From: Hyposmocoma kahamanoa | Lineage: Eukaryota; Arthropoda; Insecta; Lepidoptera; Cosmopterigidae | Length of the DNA: 64,000 nucleotides | Assembly: GCF_003589595.1 (NCBI RefSeq) | Contig: NW_020654972.1 | Span: forward strand, 11,776,499-11,840,498 | Direction of reading: 5' to 3' | Shown here: positions 22,880-33,568 of the stretch, piece by piece | How positions within the stretch are numbered: position 1 is the first letter of the stretch | How the letters are laid out: every line of letters begins with the position of its first letter | Made by a program: the position numbers and the translations under genes | The notes under the pieces: generated by a model | Told to the model about the DNA's origin: nothing | Seen by the model: the letters and a program-made list of their open reading frames with translations, nothing else | The model's database searches: none

Positions 22880-24950
22880 CAATGTATAATGCAAATGTGC
22901 TGCGTTTTTCTATATCGATGTCAGCTTGTGTAAATGCCGATGCCGCGTTTCGACGCGGAGTTACGGTTATCTAATTTGTGAGCCATTCTGCGGCGTATGA
23001 AATAATAGGTAGCGAGCAGTGCAAACGCACTCAATAGTGCAATCGTTTACATAGGAATCTTCGTATGATAATCGAAGCGATGTCAGTTTCTACTGTAATT
23101 GGATCTTGTATTGTCAATTGCTTTTGAATATTTTGTAAATTCGAAGTTCGATGGTGGTCAAATTAAAGTTCACTAGGTTGTGTTTCTCGGTGAATTTTGG
23201 TCATGGAATATTAATTAGTTGAATGGGTGAACGTATCGTGCTTCAATATTTATTATGGTGAACTCTGGAGCCTTTACTTTGCAGTTAATAGGATGTATGC
23301 GAGAAAGATTCTTTCAAGTAGTTGGTGTTTCTCTTGGCTGCATAGGAGCTGAGCCTTGGTTGGTCTTGGAAAGGATATAGTGTAGTTTTGGCTATCCAGT
23401 TCAGTCAAGGCTTCCTTTGAAAGAGTAACTGGTGGGGCTGTACTTGTTCCATCTATCTCTTCTATGTATGCAGTCACGTTGCGTGGTCTGATGTCCGATT
23501 TTCTGCTCTCATAAGTATTTTTCGTTGACTCTGGGGCATTCTGCCTCTATATACACACACTCCTGGGAGTTGGATGCCATAAAAGGGTAAAGAGGTAGGA
23601 TAATTTTGTTATTCTTATTAGGAATAGGATTTAGCATGTATAAGTCAAAATAGTCTATGTAGATAATTAGAAATATGTAATATAAACGAATAATGTCGTA
23701 ATAATTCCTAATGTCTAAATAAATTATGTCTCCATGTTGATAATATTTTTTCAAAGTAATCATGAGACTTTGCAACTGTCTGATGCATGAATTTAGTACT
23801 GCTGAAAACTAAAATATTCTCAAGTCTAAATAATGTACTAGCCAGATCTTGCACTTTTTCACCTAAAACATTGAAAAATTTAGCAAGTTGAGCACATGTA
23901 TCTGATACTTAGCTCACATTAACTGAATTCGTCAAATTTATGACGTCAGAAAGAGCCTTACGTAACTTCCATCGCTGCACTAGGTTCCTTCGCGTTTGGA
24001 TACCACTTTCCACTTAACATCAGGTGGAGTGGAGTCATTTGCCTGTCAGGTATAAAAAAAAAAAAAAAAAAAACTTATTATTTTTGAGATTTGTTAAAAT
24101 TTTAGTCTGCTATGTGTTCACTTCCATAACGTAATATATTTAGTAAAGGCGTCAGAAATGCTTATTTCGTTTTTATTAAAAATTTTGAAAGCGTGTTCAC
24201 ATCGAAGGGCATATATCTGGTTAAGGTTACCTGTAATTTCTTGAATGATTGCACTTAGCGGGTTCAATAAGCTTCTCTTAACGCGAATAGGTAAAAATGT
24301 ATTTACTTTCTAATGTCATTTTTGTGAACATGGGATATCTATAGGAATTATTGTGTACGGGTATTTCATCAATTAATGTATTTTGTGCTTAATGCGGTTA
24401 GTAAATGTAACTTTTTCTTCTAGGTAAAATACATGTTCATATTCACTACATAAATTAATCAAATTACGCGATGTGACACCACGCGTTCGGACACTGACTT
24501 TTGTAAATTGCGTAGTTTGCTCGTTGAATGCACTTGAATAGGTTCCGGTACGTAAAGTATTACTAATTGTCGGATTTGATATTTATAATTGAAATACATG
24601 AAACACTACCGGTGATATTTATATTATTTTAAAAATTATTTAAATACCGATATTTTTTTCAGGAGTGAGATGTAAGATGCTTCTAACTGGTCAAACAAAT
24701 TACAAAAACTGACATGAACATTCTCTTCAAATTCAAAAATATTTTGAAGTGTTTTATGAACCGTGTAAAAATAGCGCCAGTCATATTAAATTTTGAATAT
24801 TTTACACTACTATGTATAGACCAATCTGATTCTAAATCTTCTACAATAGTATATAAATTTCTAGCAGCATCAATTTGCGTAAAACGAAGGTTACGTCTGT
24901 CAAATCTATCGGTAGAACTAGTCCTAAGTCGGGCTGAATTAGGGTAAAAA
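22880..24950 (-). pseudogene. Possible env-like remnant in LTR element
   Basis: Between the LTRs, nearest the 3' LTR, the minus strand holds decayed coding blocks (about 24950-24710, 23775-23509, 23477-23274 and about 23080-22880). The last block encodes a hydrophobic run followed by basic residues (near 23030-22970), like a membrane anchor. Position before the 3' LTR and the anchor fit the envelope gene of insect errantivirus-type elements. This is inference; the blocks contain stops and no intact product is possible. Confidence 0.4.
23960..24073 (+). repeat. SINE/LINE 3' tail with poly(A)
   Basis: The words CACTTTCCACTTAACATCAGG and TTTGCCTGTCAGG lead into a 20-nt A run at 24054-24073. This looks like the 3' tail of a polyadenylated retroposon of a kind frequent in Lepidoptera. 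It sits inside the LTR element. Confidence 0.5.
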
Positions 24951-25236
24951 TTTTTGAATGATTAATAAGGCTCTTATAAAGAAAGAAAAAAAAATGGGGA
25001 ATGGATCAAATAGGAAATTGGCAACCAATAGGATATGTGTACTTACATCAATATCTGCATATTTTCTTTGTCTGGAACCTTGTTCTATCGATGTTTGGAT
25101 AGGGATCCTCTTCACCTCCGAATGCCAGCCTCTCCGTAGGTACGTAATTGTAGATTTTTTCGTGCGATACGAAAAACAGCAGCGAGACTAAGATAAATCA
25201 ACTACTACTGACTCTACAATTCCAAGACTGCGCACT

Positions 25237-25598
25237 TTATATAGGGTGGCCGCAGTGGAGATGAAGTAAAGACGAGAAAATATGATGAATAACTATATTA
25301 AATTTCCACAAATGTATTTCTTAAACTAAATAATTTTAAGAACGTCCGAAGTTAGGTACGTTAGGTCTAAAAGTACTTATACGAAAAAAGATCTTAACTA
25401 AAGGAATTTAGTCTACGTCCGATGTTAGGAACGTTGGGCCGAAAAGTGTCTCATAATTATAATTAAAATGACGAGTTTTGCATCGGTCACGTTGCAATGC
25501 ACGGGTCGCGCGTTCCGGGGTGCGTGACTGCAAGGGCATTGAACTGACGTTTTAGGTATGTGTATTTATTTGCATAACGCAAATCTGGATACATAACA
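25237..25598 (-). repeat. LTR (5' LTR on minus strand)
   Basis: 362 bp, same length as 22488-22849 with four visible substitutions. It is followed by AGTA and the resumption of the family P reverse transcriptase frame. Confidence 0.85.
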
Positions 25599-26744
25599 AG
25601 TAGATTAACAAAAAACAAACACAATAATAGATTAGAAAAACAAATTTTTAGATCACATCTTAAGACGACTAATACTGGAATACCGCAAGGTAGCGTCTTG
25701 GGTCCGTTACTGTTCCTACGCTACATTAACGATCTCCCACATGCTATTGATCATAATTGTATACAATTTGCTGACGATACAACTCTTATAATAAAATGCC
25801 AAAACAAAGCGACTTTTAACACTGACGTAAATAAAGCACTGACAGACGTAATAAGTTGGATGGACATCAATGACTTGAATATTAATTTAAGTAAAACCAA
25901 AGTTATGACATTTAGATCTTACAACTCAAATCCCATACCGGTTAAAATTAATTACAACTCTGATACTGTAGATGAAGTAGACACATTTAACTTTCTTGGG
26001 TTAACAATCGACAAGAACCTTAACTGGAAGGAACACATCGAACAGATGTGCATGAACCTAAACAGATTTGTTTACGCTTTACAAAGACTAAGGCAAACTG
26101 TCTCGCGAGAAGCTGCGTTGACGGCCTATCACGGTTACGTTTCGTCCGTCCTCAGCTACGTCTTGTACTATGGGGCAACTCAGTAATCTTAGAAAGAGCG
26201 TTTAAAGTCCAGAAGAAATGTATTCGAGCAATTTGCGGTGCGTGTTTCGATGACAGTTGCAAACCGCTGCTCAAAAGGCTGAACATATTACCTTTGCCAT
26301 GCATGTACATAAGGGATATCTGCGTATTTGTCAACTCTCCTCCTTAATATTTTAAAACACTCAAAGGCAAACTAGAGCAAAAATTATGAATCTCTTATAC
26401 CAACTTCGTTGCCATAAAGTAATTTATAAGAATAACTGCTTCAACATGTGTCTAATTATTTAGAATAAATTACCAAACGGAATTAAATTGTTACAAGGAC
26501 ATACTTTTAAATAAAATTGACAAAATGGCTTTTGACACATTGCTTCTATAGTAATAAAGAATACTTAGAATTTACAAATTCATTACATTAATTAGAAACT
26601 ATAGAGACTAAAGAAACATTGAATCCCATTAATATTTGCACATCTGCTTGCAAGTTGAATACAATGAACCTAATTTTACTTAAGACCTTTGTAATTACTG
26701 TATTCTGGCAATTAAACGTATCTATTCTATTCTATTCTATTCTA

Positions 26745-27784
26745 AACATGATGAGATGTCTATCAGGAGTGTGGTGGGGGGCCATCCATTTTGTCTGAAA
26801 CTTCTTTATAATGCAGTGATTAGAAGTGTACTAGATTATGGCACGTTTCTACTGGTAGGACGTAGTGTTGCAGGACTTAAAAAACTGGACTCTATTCAGT
26901 CAAAGGCTCTTAGAATTAAGACAGGCGCTATGAAATAGCCCGATCAATGCTCTACAAGTGGAATGTGGCGACCCTCCACTCCATCTTAGAAGACATTCTT
27001 TAAGTTACAGATTTCTCATAAGGGCTATGCAATTTTCAAATCATCAGCTTCTTATTAAATTTCATACTTTAAATAATTATATTCTTCAATCTCGCTATTG
27101 GATTCATAAAACTATTCCATGCCTCATCAAAAGTTTTCGTAAAATTCACAATGTTCAAACACGTGTTCATCGATCTCCTTCTCTAGCACTGTTCATGTCT
27201 GATTTCTTTGGGAAGAGAGTGCTCGATCGAAAGGTAGATTTTACTTTAATATTCAACCTCACATCCCCATAAAGCCATGGTTTTTTAAGATAAAGTCATC
27301 CAAACACTCTATTTCTATAATTACTCGCATGCGTCTTGGACATACATGCACTTTGCACTCCTCTCCACCTAGCTAGACTTCATATTATAGACAGCGATTT
27401 TTGCGAGTGTGGTGATGACGTAGGGCACCTAGATCACATCTTTTTCTCATGTTCCCGGTTTGAGCGTTCTTCTTCCTCCAACAACTCCTATCTTTACATG
27501 TTCCTTTGCCTACCCGTGTGTCATGCCTCCTTATGTATCCTATTTTCTATTATAATTTATTACATTCATTTATAAAAATAGTATAAATATTTTGTCCTTG
27601 TATTTATTTACTTTGTGTAATTTATACATATTTCAAATTATAATATTTCTTTTATATATATTAATTACCTCCAAACTTAGCTCTCCTGATCATGTTTCCC
27701 TCCCTTTTTGGTTTTCCTTCCGTCCGTTTCCTAACCTATTACTTTGACGTTGGCACAAAGTATTTTAGTGCCATTATTTTAAAA
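26745..27784 (+). mobile_element. LINE family A copy 3, 3' part
   Basis: Plus-strand ORF2 pieces: 26756-26938 (FCLKLLYNAVIRSVLDYGTF), 26958-27272 (RRHSLSYRFLIRAMQFSNHQ) and 27336-27575 (CECGDDVGHLDHIFFSCSRF). Each matches the same region of family A copy 1 (RT thumb and the cysteine-rich tail after RNase H); most of RNase H itself is missing. The 3' UTR ends in an A run at 27780-27788, immediately before the leader of another family A copy. Confidence 0.7.
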
Positions 27785-28741
27785 AAAAGGTAGTGAAGCG
27801 AAAAAAGCGCGGAAAACTTCGTACGAGGCGGGAGTTATAAAGTGGAAGTTGGTGGATCTCCTACATGGAAGCCTTCTCAATTCGTAGTACTTAACTTTAA
27901 TGGCCAAGTTGTTCCTAAGAGAGTATACATTTGTTACAATTCTGTTTACCTGTAGATATATATACTTTTCCTACAATTCAGTGCTACAAGTGTCGGTCAG
28001 CTCGTAGATGCTATAAATGTGGTCAAGGTCATACTGGAGATTCATGTACTGTTGATGAAGATGTAGCTTCATGCATCATATGTTCTGAGTTTCATTTTGC
28101 CACAAACAAAGCATGTCCCGAATTTAATCGCCAAATACAAATTAAACACACCATGCCTCAAACTGTATCTCTTACATAGAAGCCTGTAAATTTCACTCTC
28201 CTGGGTGTATCCAAACTCCAAATCATATGCAAATATTTTAAGTACAGCCCCTTCTAGAGCAATACAATTAATAGACCAAGTACCGCTACCAACAATGTTA
28301 GTCCTGTGTCATATAAAAAAACTGTATTTTTAAAACCACGTTCTCCTCCTAAAATATACAAAGGCTATGACCGCGCGGCTCACAATGCTCTAATTAAAGA
28401 AATTCAAATCCCTGCATCTTCTAATGGTTGCGCCCTGACACATAGAACCGAGGACGTAGAATCTAATCAATCCCAAGTCTTGACCTATTGCTAAATTTCT
28501 TCAATTCACTAATTAAAAGTAATGTCTTAAAACCGTCTCACGTTGCCTGTTTGAATAAAATTTTTAATAAATCTCCGAATGATAATGGATTCCAGGATAA
28601 TACAATGGAAATGTCGAAGTATATTTACTAGAAAAAGTGACTTCATTTATATTGTTAATAAATATGATCCTTTAGTTATAGCTCTATCAGAAACTTAGCT
28701 GAAATCATATTTTAATTTTAGAATTATTTTCTTTTTAAAAT
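27785..28741 (+). mobile_element. LINE family A copy 4, 5' part
   Basis: Starts with the leader AAAAAAGCGCGGAAAACTTCG. ORF1 pieces follow: zinc knuckles at 27931-28179 (CYKCRSARRCYKCGQGHTGD, CIICSEFH) and the tail at 28306-28494 (SYKKTVFLKPRSPPKIYKGY, matching SYKQNCFFKPKDPPKQQTGY in copy 1). ORF2 begins near 28580 (RIIQWKCRSI) and ends abruptly at 28741 after LSET. Confidence 0.7.
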
Positions 28742-29010
28742 TTTTCTCTAATATCACAGATAACAGAATAACTAAGCTTCATTTTAAACCTTTAGAACTG
28801 TTGGACTCACAAATGGGAGTTTGAATAGCTTGTAATGAATTTTTAGAATAGGTAAATATAACTGATTTGTTTAATTTCATTATTATTATATATTCTATGT
28901 ATTTGCGAATGCCTAAGCATTCTCCTGTAAATGCATCAGGTGATAATATGATTTTTTGAACAAATTGTATTGAGTATGAAAAACACCTAAGGTAGCGGAA
29001 TCAATCATGG
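28742..29010 (-). mobile_element. LINE family A RNase H fragment (inverted)
   Basis: The plus-strand text, for example GCATTCTCCTGTAAATGCAT, matches the antisense RNase H region of copy 1 near 2560. It therefore reads on the minus strand and joins head-on with the plus-strand copy 4 at 28741/28742. Confidence 0.55.
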
Positions 29011-29989
29011 ACGGTTTAAGGATTTATTTTTGTTTTAGTCTTTTAATTTCGAATGAGTTGTCCTGTGGAACTCGACGAAAGGTTTAATTGATTAAAAAGT
29101 CTTCAAATAACGATTGAAATTGCTTTAATCATATCAATTAATAATAAAACATTGTTATTCGAGAAAAAGTAGACCCTGCTTGAGTATCCTTATATGAACA
29201 GCCCAATTTCCAATCACGGACACCCCGCCATGGATCGTTTCCACCCATGGACACCTAAACATGAACGATTAACTATTTAGCCAAATTACCAAATTCAATC
29301 TAAAAAACGAGATCTTTCTTGGTACTTAAACGAATGTGTGACGTTTCATATACCTAACCCATTTGTGACTGGTAACAATGGGTGGTCATTCGCTTCAGTG
29401 CCATGTCTAAAAAATAAAATCCAGTAATGGATGACCAGGGACAGACACTGTTTCCATTACAGTGTAGACTTAAAATAATGTAACAAGCTATAAACTAAAT
29501 TAAAAGTCTGGCTTTATAAAGACGATATACACAAATAAAGCTCTTTAATGATAAAATCCGATTATGGACAAAAATGTCCATGATTGGGTAAATAGCTAAA
29601 TGAGATCCAGTAATAAACACTTACAATTTTTCAATTGACGTTATGTCATTCTTTTACGATTGTGTTTTGTTTAGATGCTTAAAACAATACCAAAACACAA
29701 AATAACGACAGAAGTCTTTATACCACATTTAAATACGATTATAAAAAACGTACGTGAGTCACGGTCCTTATTAGAAATCCGTTTTATTTTAAATTTGTTA
29801 TCACCGTCTTATTTCGCACCGTGATAATGGCGAATAAAGATGGCCGCCAGCCGTCAAAATTTAACTGATGTCTTCCATTTTGATAAAAAATGATAAAGTG
29901 CCTCGTAAAGCATGATTAGGATGTTGCGATCAGCTGTATGTCGAAGTTTTTTCATAACAAATATGAGCTTTTTGACTCTCAACCAATTT
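29011..29989. other. Unassigned spacer with inverted GGACA words
   Basis: No coding potential. CCAATCACGGACA (about 29210) and the inverted TGTCCATGATTGG (about 29577) could be ends of a roughly 380-bp non-autonomous element, with several ATGGAC words inside. Confidence 0.3.
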
Positions 29990-30900
29990 AATGCCTGATC
30001 AATGGGGATTCCCAGATATAACAAAATTGGTTGTATAAATATTCATACATTGACAGGAGTTAGTTGTTAAAGAACGAATATCCACCACAATGGAAAAGCT
30101 CTCTGGTTGTTTGGAGGTGCTTGTCATCGAAAAGGGAATATTATATTGAGTCTTGTTAACGTTGATTGTTAATAGGTTAATGTTAAACCAATCCACTGCT
30201 GTTTGCACTGCTTGTTTCGCATGTAATTTGGCATTTGATCAGCATGACCCAGTGACAATTAGAGCTGTAGCGTCCGCGTATGAAAATGTGTTGCAGCCGG
30301 GTATGCGCAGCTGACATAAATCTCTATATAGATTTTAAACAAGGTGGACCCCAATATACTTAGTGCGGAACCCCGTAGGTTATTGATAATTTGTCGCTAT
30401 AATATTTGTCAATTTTGACAGTTTGAGTGTGCTGATTCAAGTAACTGGCAAACAATTTCAGCAAAAGCCCTCTGGCACAAACAACTTCAAGTTTGCTTTG
30501 TAAAGATGGGAATTCACACGGTATCGAAGGCCTTGGAGAGATCAAGAAATATTCCTATACATTTTGTTTTATTACTAAGACTTCACTATATGATTTGTCA
30601 AGCTCAGAACTGCATCCTCGGTGGATAGACCTGATGTAAATCCAAATTGGTTATCAGAGATTCTTTTAAATTTATCCAAATAATTCAAAAGTTGCTTGTT
30701 CATTGTTTCATTTCCAAGACTTTCGACAGCGCGGACTAAATGGAAATGCATGGGTTGTTGACATTATCAGTAGGTCCACTCTGTGAATAGGATGGACTAA
30801 TGTAGTTTTAAAAGGAAAAATGCCTACTGAGATTGCCAAATTGCCAATGCGAGTAATTGTTGAGCGCATTTCTATAGTCTCAGCACTATTCCCGCCATTA
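29990..30900 (-). mobile_element. LINE family B copy 1 (RT fragment)
   Basis: Minus-strand RT blocks in shifting frames: CIGIFLDLSKAFDTV (about 30560), LLKLFASYLNQHTQTVKID (30480-30410), a YADA box in place of YADD (about 30285) and WFNINLLTINVNKTQYNIPF (30190-30120). These match family B ORF2 at 53640-55192. Truncated at both ends. Confidence 0.65.
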
Positions 30901-30997
30901 CCATGACAACCAATAATAGATATTCAATTCTGAGTGGTGCACACAGATTAAACGTTTTTTCAACCTAATAAAGTGTTTCAACTTCAAATAATCTTAA

Positions 30998-32017
30998 CCC
31001 TTTCATGAACAGTAACCGCGTTTACCGTAAAATGAAAAATTCGAATATGGACAGTAATGGGCCATTCCGTTTCGATATATTGATCTTATAAAAACTAATA
31101 CGGGTTTTACCGTGCGAATTCCAAGTGCTTTTTTTATACGTAATTGCCGCCTACTGCTTCTCCATAGAGAACTATCAAGAATGTACTGACAAAATTAAAT
31201 GATTTATTTGAGATACATTTGTGGACATTACACACACATATTTAATGTGTGCACACTAAGACAGTACGGTGAATACCGACATGTTTGTATGAGGTTATGT
31301 AAGACCGTATATATAAGACCGTGGTTGTGTAGTTTATTTTCGCGCTGGAACTTTCAGACAGTAAAAAATCCCTCATTTTTTCTCTAAATGCGTAGTTTTT
31401 TAGTAATTCAATAAACCAATAATGTGTACTGCAGAAACCTTATTCTATGATAGATAAATAATAATTAATTAAACCAGGTTTGTTAGGTAGGTATTTTCTG
31501 CTATCAGGTGAAATTATTTACTTAATTTTCGTTTAAATTTGATGAACAACTAAACGATACATACAGTGTACTATTAGTAATTAAAATCACGTCTCTTACT
31601 ACTTTCCAGACTGTGATTTAATTATTCAAATGGTAAATAAATAACCTTCATCACTGCTTAAATATAATCTAATTAGTAATTGTTTCTTTTGGAATTGTAG
31701 TATATAATAACTTTTATTTGTCTTCTTATACTGTAAGGATTACGCTATTTTACGGTGTACGCTATTTTAATGTATAGATTTAAACTTTTTTTTTCTGAAA
31801 TAAATTAACTAAAATATCTGCACTGCTGTCATAGCCGTACTTATTATTGCACAAGAAACATTTGCAAGAACAGTTTACAGTGCTGCTATGAATGTAACGG
31901 GATCAGCCGTCAGTGATAAAGCGTAATAATTATGTTGAATCAATATGGTCACTATGGTATAAAGAAAAGTAGTGACTTTTGGTGTGCGGTATTATTTCGG
32001 TACTGTCCATGAAGAGG
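30998..32017. mobile_element. piggyBac-type MITE, TTAA-flanked
   Basis: TTAA occurs at both borders (30994-30997 and 32018-32021). The ends CCCTTTCATGAACAGTA and (reverse complement) CCTCTTCATGGACAGTA are terminal inverted repeats. 1020 bp without transposase coding. TTAA target and CC-start ends are hallmarks of piggyBac-like elements. It inserted at the end of a copia 5' LTR. Confidence 0.75.
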
Positions 32018-32023
32018 TTAACA

Positions 32024-32035
32024 TGGCATCAGAGC
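32024..32035 (+). promoter_or_regulatory. copia primer-binding site
   Basis: TGGCATCAGAGC differs by one base from TGGTATCAGAGC, the site complementary to part of initiator tRNA-Met used by copia elements. It directly follows TTAACA, the expected LTR end. Confidence 0.7.
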
Positions 32036-32139
32036 GTATAAATAAATATAAATGGTTAATTATTTAATTGGGTTGGGGTCCACAACAAAAGTACATAAAT
32101 GATCTATAAATAAATTAAAATCAAAAATACATAAAATAA

Positions 32140-32900
32140 AAGACGAAGAAAATGGCGACCGCGGCAACCGTACGTCCAATATTAAATGAGAAATCAGATT
32201 TGAGTAACTGGAAATTTCGACTGCTATTGTTAGAGAAAAAAAGTGGAATTTTGCCCAACAACGAAAGAGACGATGCGAGAGCTTGATCCATAATAGTCCA
32301 ATGCTTATCGGACAAATAAATGTATAGACATTGTAAAAAAGGGCGAAACAGCAAAGAAAATGCTGGAACACCTTGGAGGAATTTTTAAAAGGAAAAGCTC
32401 ATATAATAGATTTTATTTAAAAATGAGGCTCATAACCTTCAAGTGGGAAGACAACGAGTCTCTTTAAGAGCATCTTATGAAAGTTGAAGTCTTAATAAAT
32501 GATTTAGCAGCGACTGATGTAAAAGTAGACGAAGAAGACCAACTTTGTTATTTATTGTCGTCTATGCCGAAAACATACAACAACGACCAAGTTATAACTG
32601 CAATAGAAACGATGGCGACAGATAAGAAGATAAATTAAGAGTTTGTAAAGTCAAGACTGTTAGATGCAGAAACGAAAGCGAAAAACGATAATGACAAAAC
32701 AGCGAGCAAAGAACATTTCGAGAATGCGTTCTTTAACTGTTATTCTTGCGGGAAAGCAGGACATAAGTCATTCGAGTGCAGGGCTCAAGGCCTAAGACTA
32801 GGTCAAGGACAAAGGGGAGACCCGGAGCGGGTCGAGGAATGCAAAGAGGGCGTGCTTCTATACGAGGTAGAGGATTTAGAGGAGAAAAAATAATGTCCGT
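32140..32900 (+). pseudogene. copia-type gag pseudogene
   Basis: The plus-strand translation, allowing a few stops and shifts, reads LNEKSDLSNWKFRLLLLEK, then EVLINDLAATDVKVDEEDQ, LLSSMPKTYNNDQVITAIE and a CCHC knuckle CYSCGKAGHKSFEC near 32740. This is the Ty1/copia gag layout (gag core then one zinc knuckle). A glycine/arginine-rich stretch follows. No protease, integrase or RT is seen, so pol is missing. TGTTGGAATTTC at 32930 may mark a 3' LTR start. Confidence 0.75.
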
Positions 32901-33000
32901 TATCCGCTTTCTCCAGGTACAATTATCTTTGTTGGAATTTCAATAAAGTAGTTCGGTTTCTACATCGACAATAGTCTGCTGTCATTGTTATACAGTTGTG

Positions 33001-33560
33001 TTGTGTGTTGTTGCGTTGTTGTATGAATGTAGATAAAATTATAGCCAAAAAACTGCACTTTCATTCCAGTAATTCTATACCTTCCACAAATTACTACTAT
33101 TCTCATTCTGTTGAGGTAATAGGTGAGGTGTAGGTCCTAACCTAGTCATCTTTTATTTATAACTAACATTTTACGTATAATATTATAATTACTTAAGTTG
33201 CTATAATTTACCATTTTATTATCGCGCAATTAAATTCAATTTTAACCTTCTAGATATCCCTCTGAAGGATAATTGTGTGCTTTGTTTAATTTCTATGCGA
33301 ATTATTTACTATTATGTACACGCAGACTAATTAGTAACGATATAAACTACACCGATTTCCTTTACGTTTTGCTATTAAAGCTTATTGACCTTGCGGCAAT
33401 TATTAATTATGTTTTTTTATTTTCGTGAATTATTCCGTTGAAGTGTTTTAAACTTATTTATTTATACGGTATAAAAATACACAAGGTAGAGGGTCCACTC
33501 TTAAGTTAGCAATAACTGGACGATTACTTTATAATTTAATAACTGAGCATAAAGAAATAG
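33001..33560. other. AT-rich spacer
   Basis: Nothing recognisable. Confidence 0.5.
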
Positions 33561-33568
33561 GTCTATAT

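Larger units (their letters stand above)
22488..25598 (-). mobile_element. LTR retrotransposon, internally deleted, nested in family P
   Basis: Two 362-bp direct repeats (22488-22849 and 25237-25598) flank 2387 bp. I count four single-base differences and no indels between them, so the insertion is fairly recent. AAGTA at 22481-22485 and 25598-25602 is a candidate target duplication. On the minus strand the LTR starts TGTTATG and is preceded by purine-rich AGGGAGA, a likely polypurine tract, so the element reads leftward. A primer-site candidate GCGCAGTC lies inside the right LTR boundary. No gag or pol frame is present. Only a broken env-like region remains. Confidence 0.8.
20757..26744 (+). 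mobile_element. LINE family P, split by two later insertions
   Basis: Three plus-strand segments form one ORF2: 20757-20933 (EPINEKETYNLI, MSLKNTKSSGYDGITTKIL, HIINLSF), 22047-22487 (SSDGLFPEQLKTSVVKPLYK, FRKGSSTT, LDMTKAFDFVNH) and 25599-26744 (TGIPQGSVLGPLLFLRYIND, FADD box, then the C-terminal thumb). The 3' end is a (CTATT)n tail at 26719-26744. The frame across both gaps is continuous once the insertions are ignored: NLSF joins SSDGLFPE, and EIS joins the LTKNKHNNR stretch. Jockey-like by motif order (no RNase H seen). Other frameshifts (for example near 26185) show it is dead. Confidence 0.8.
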
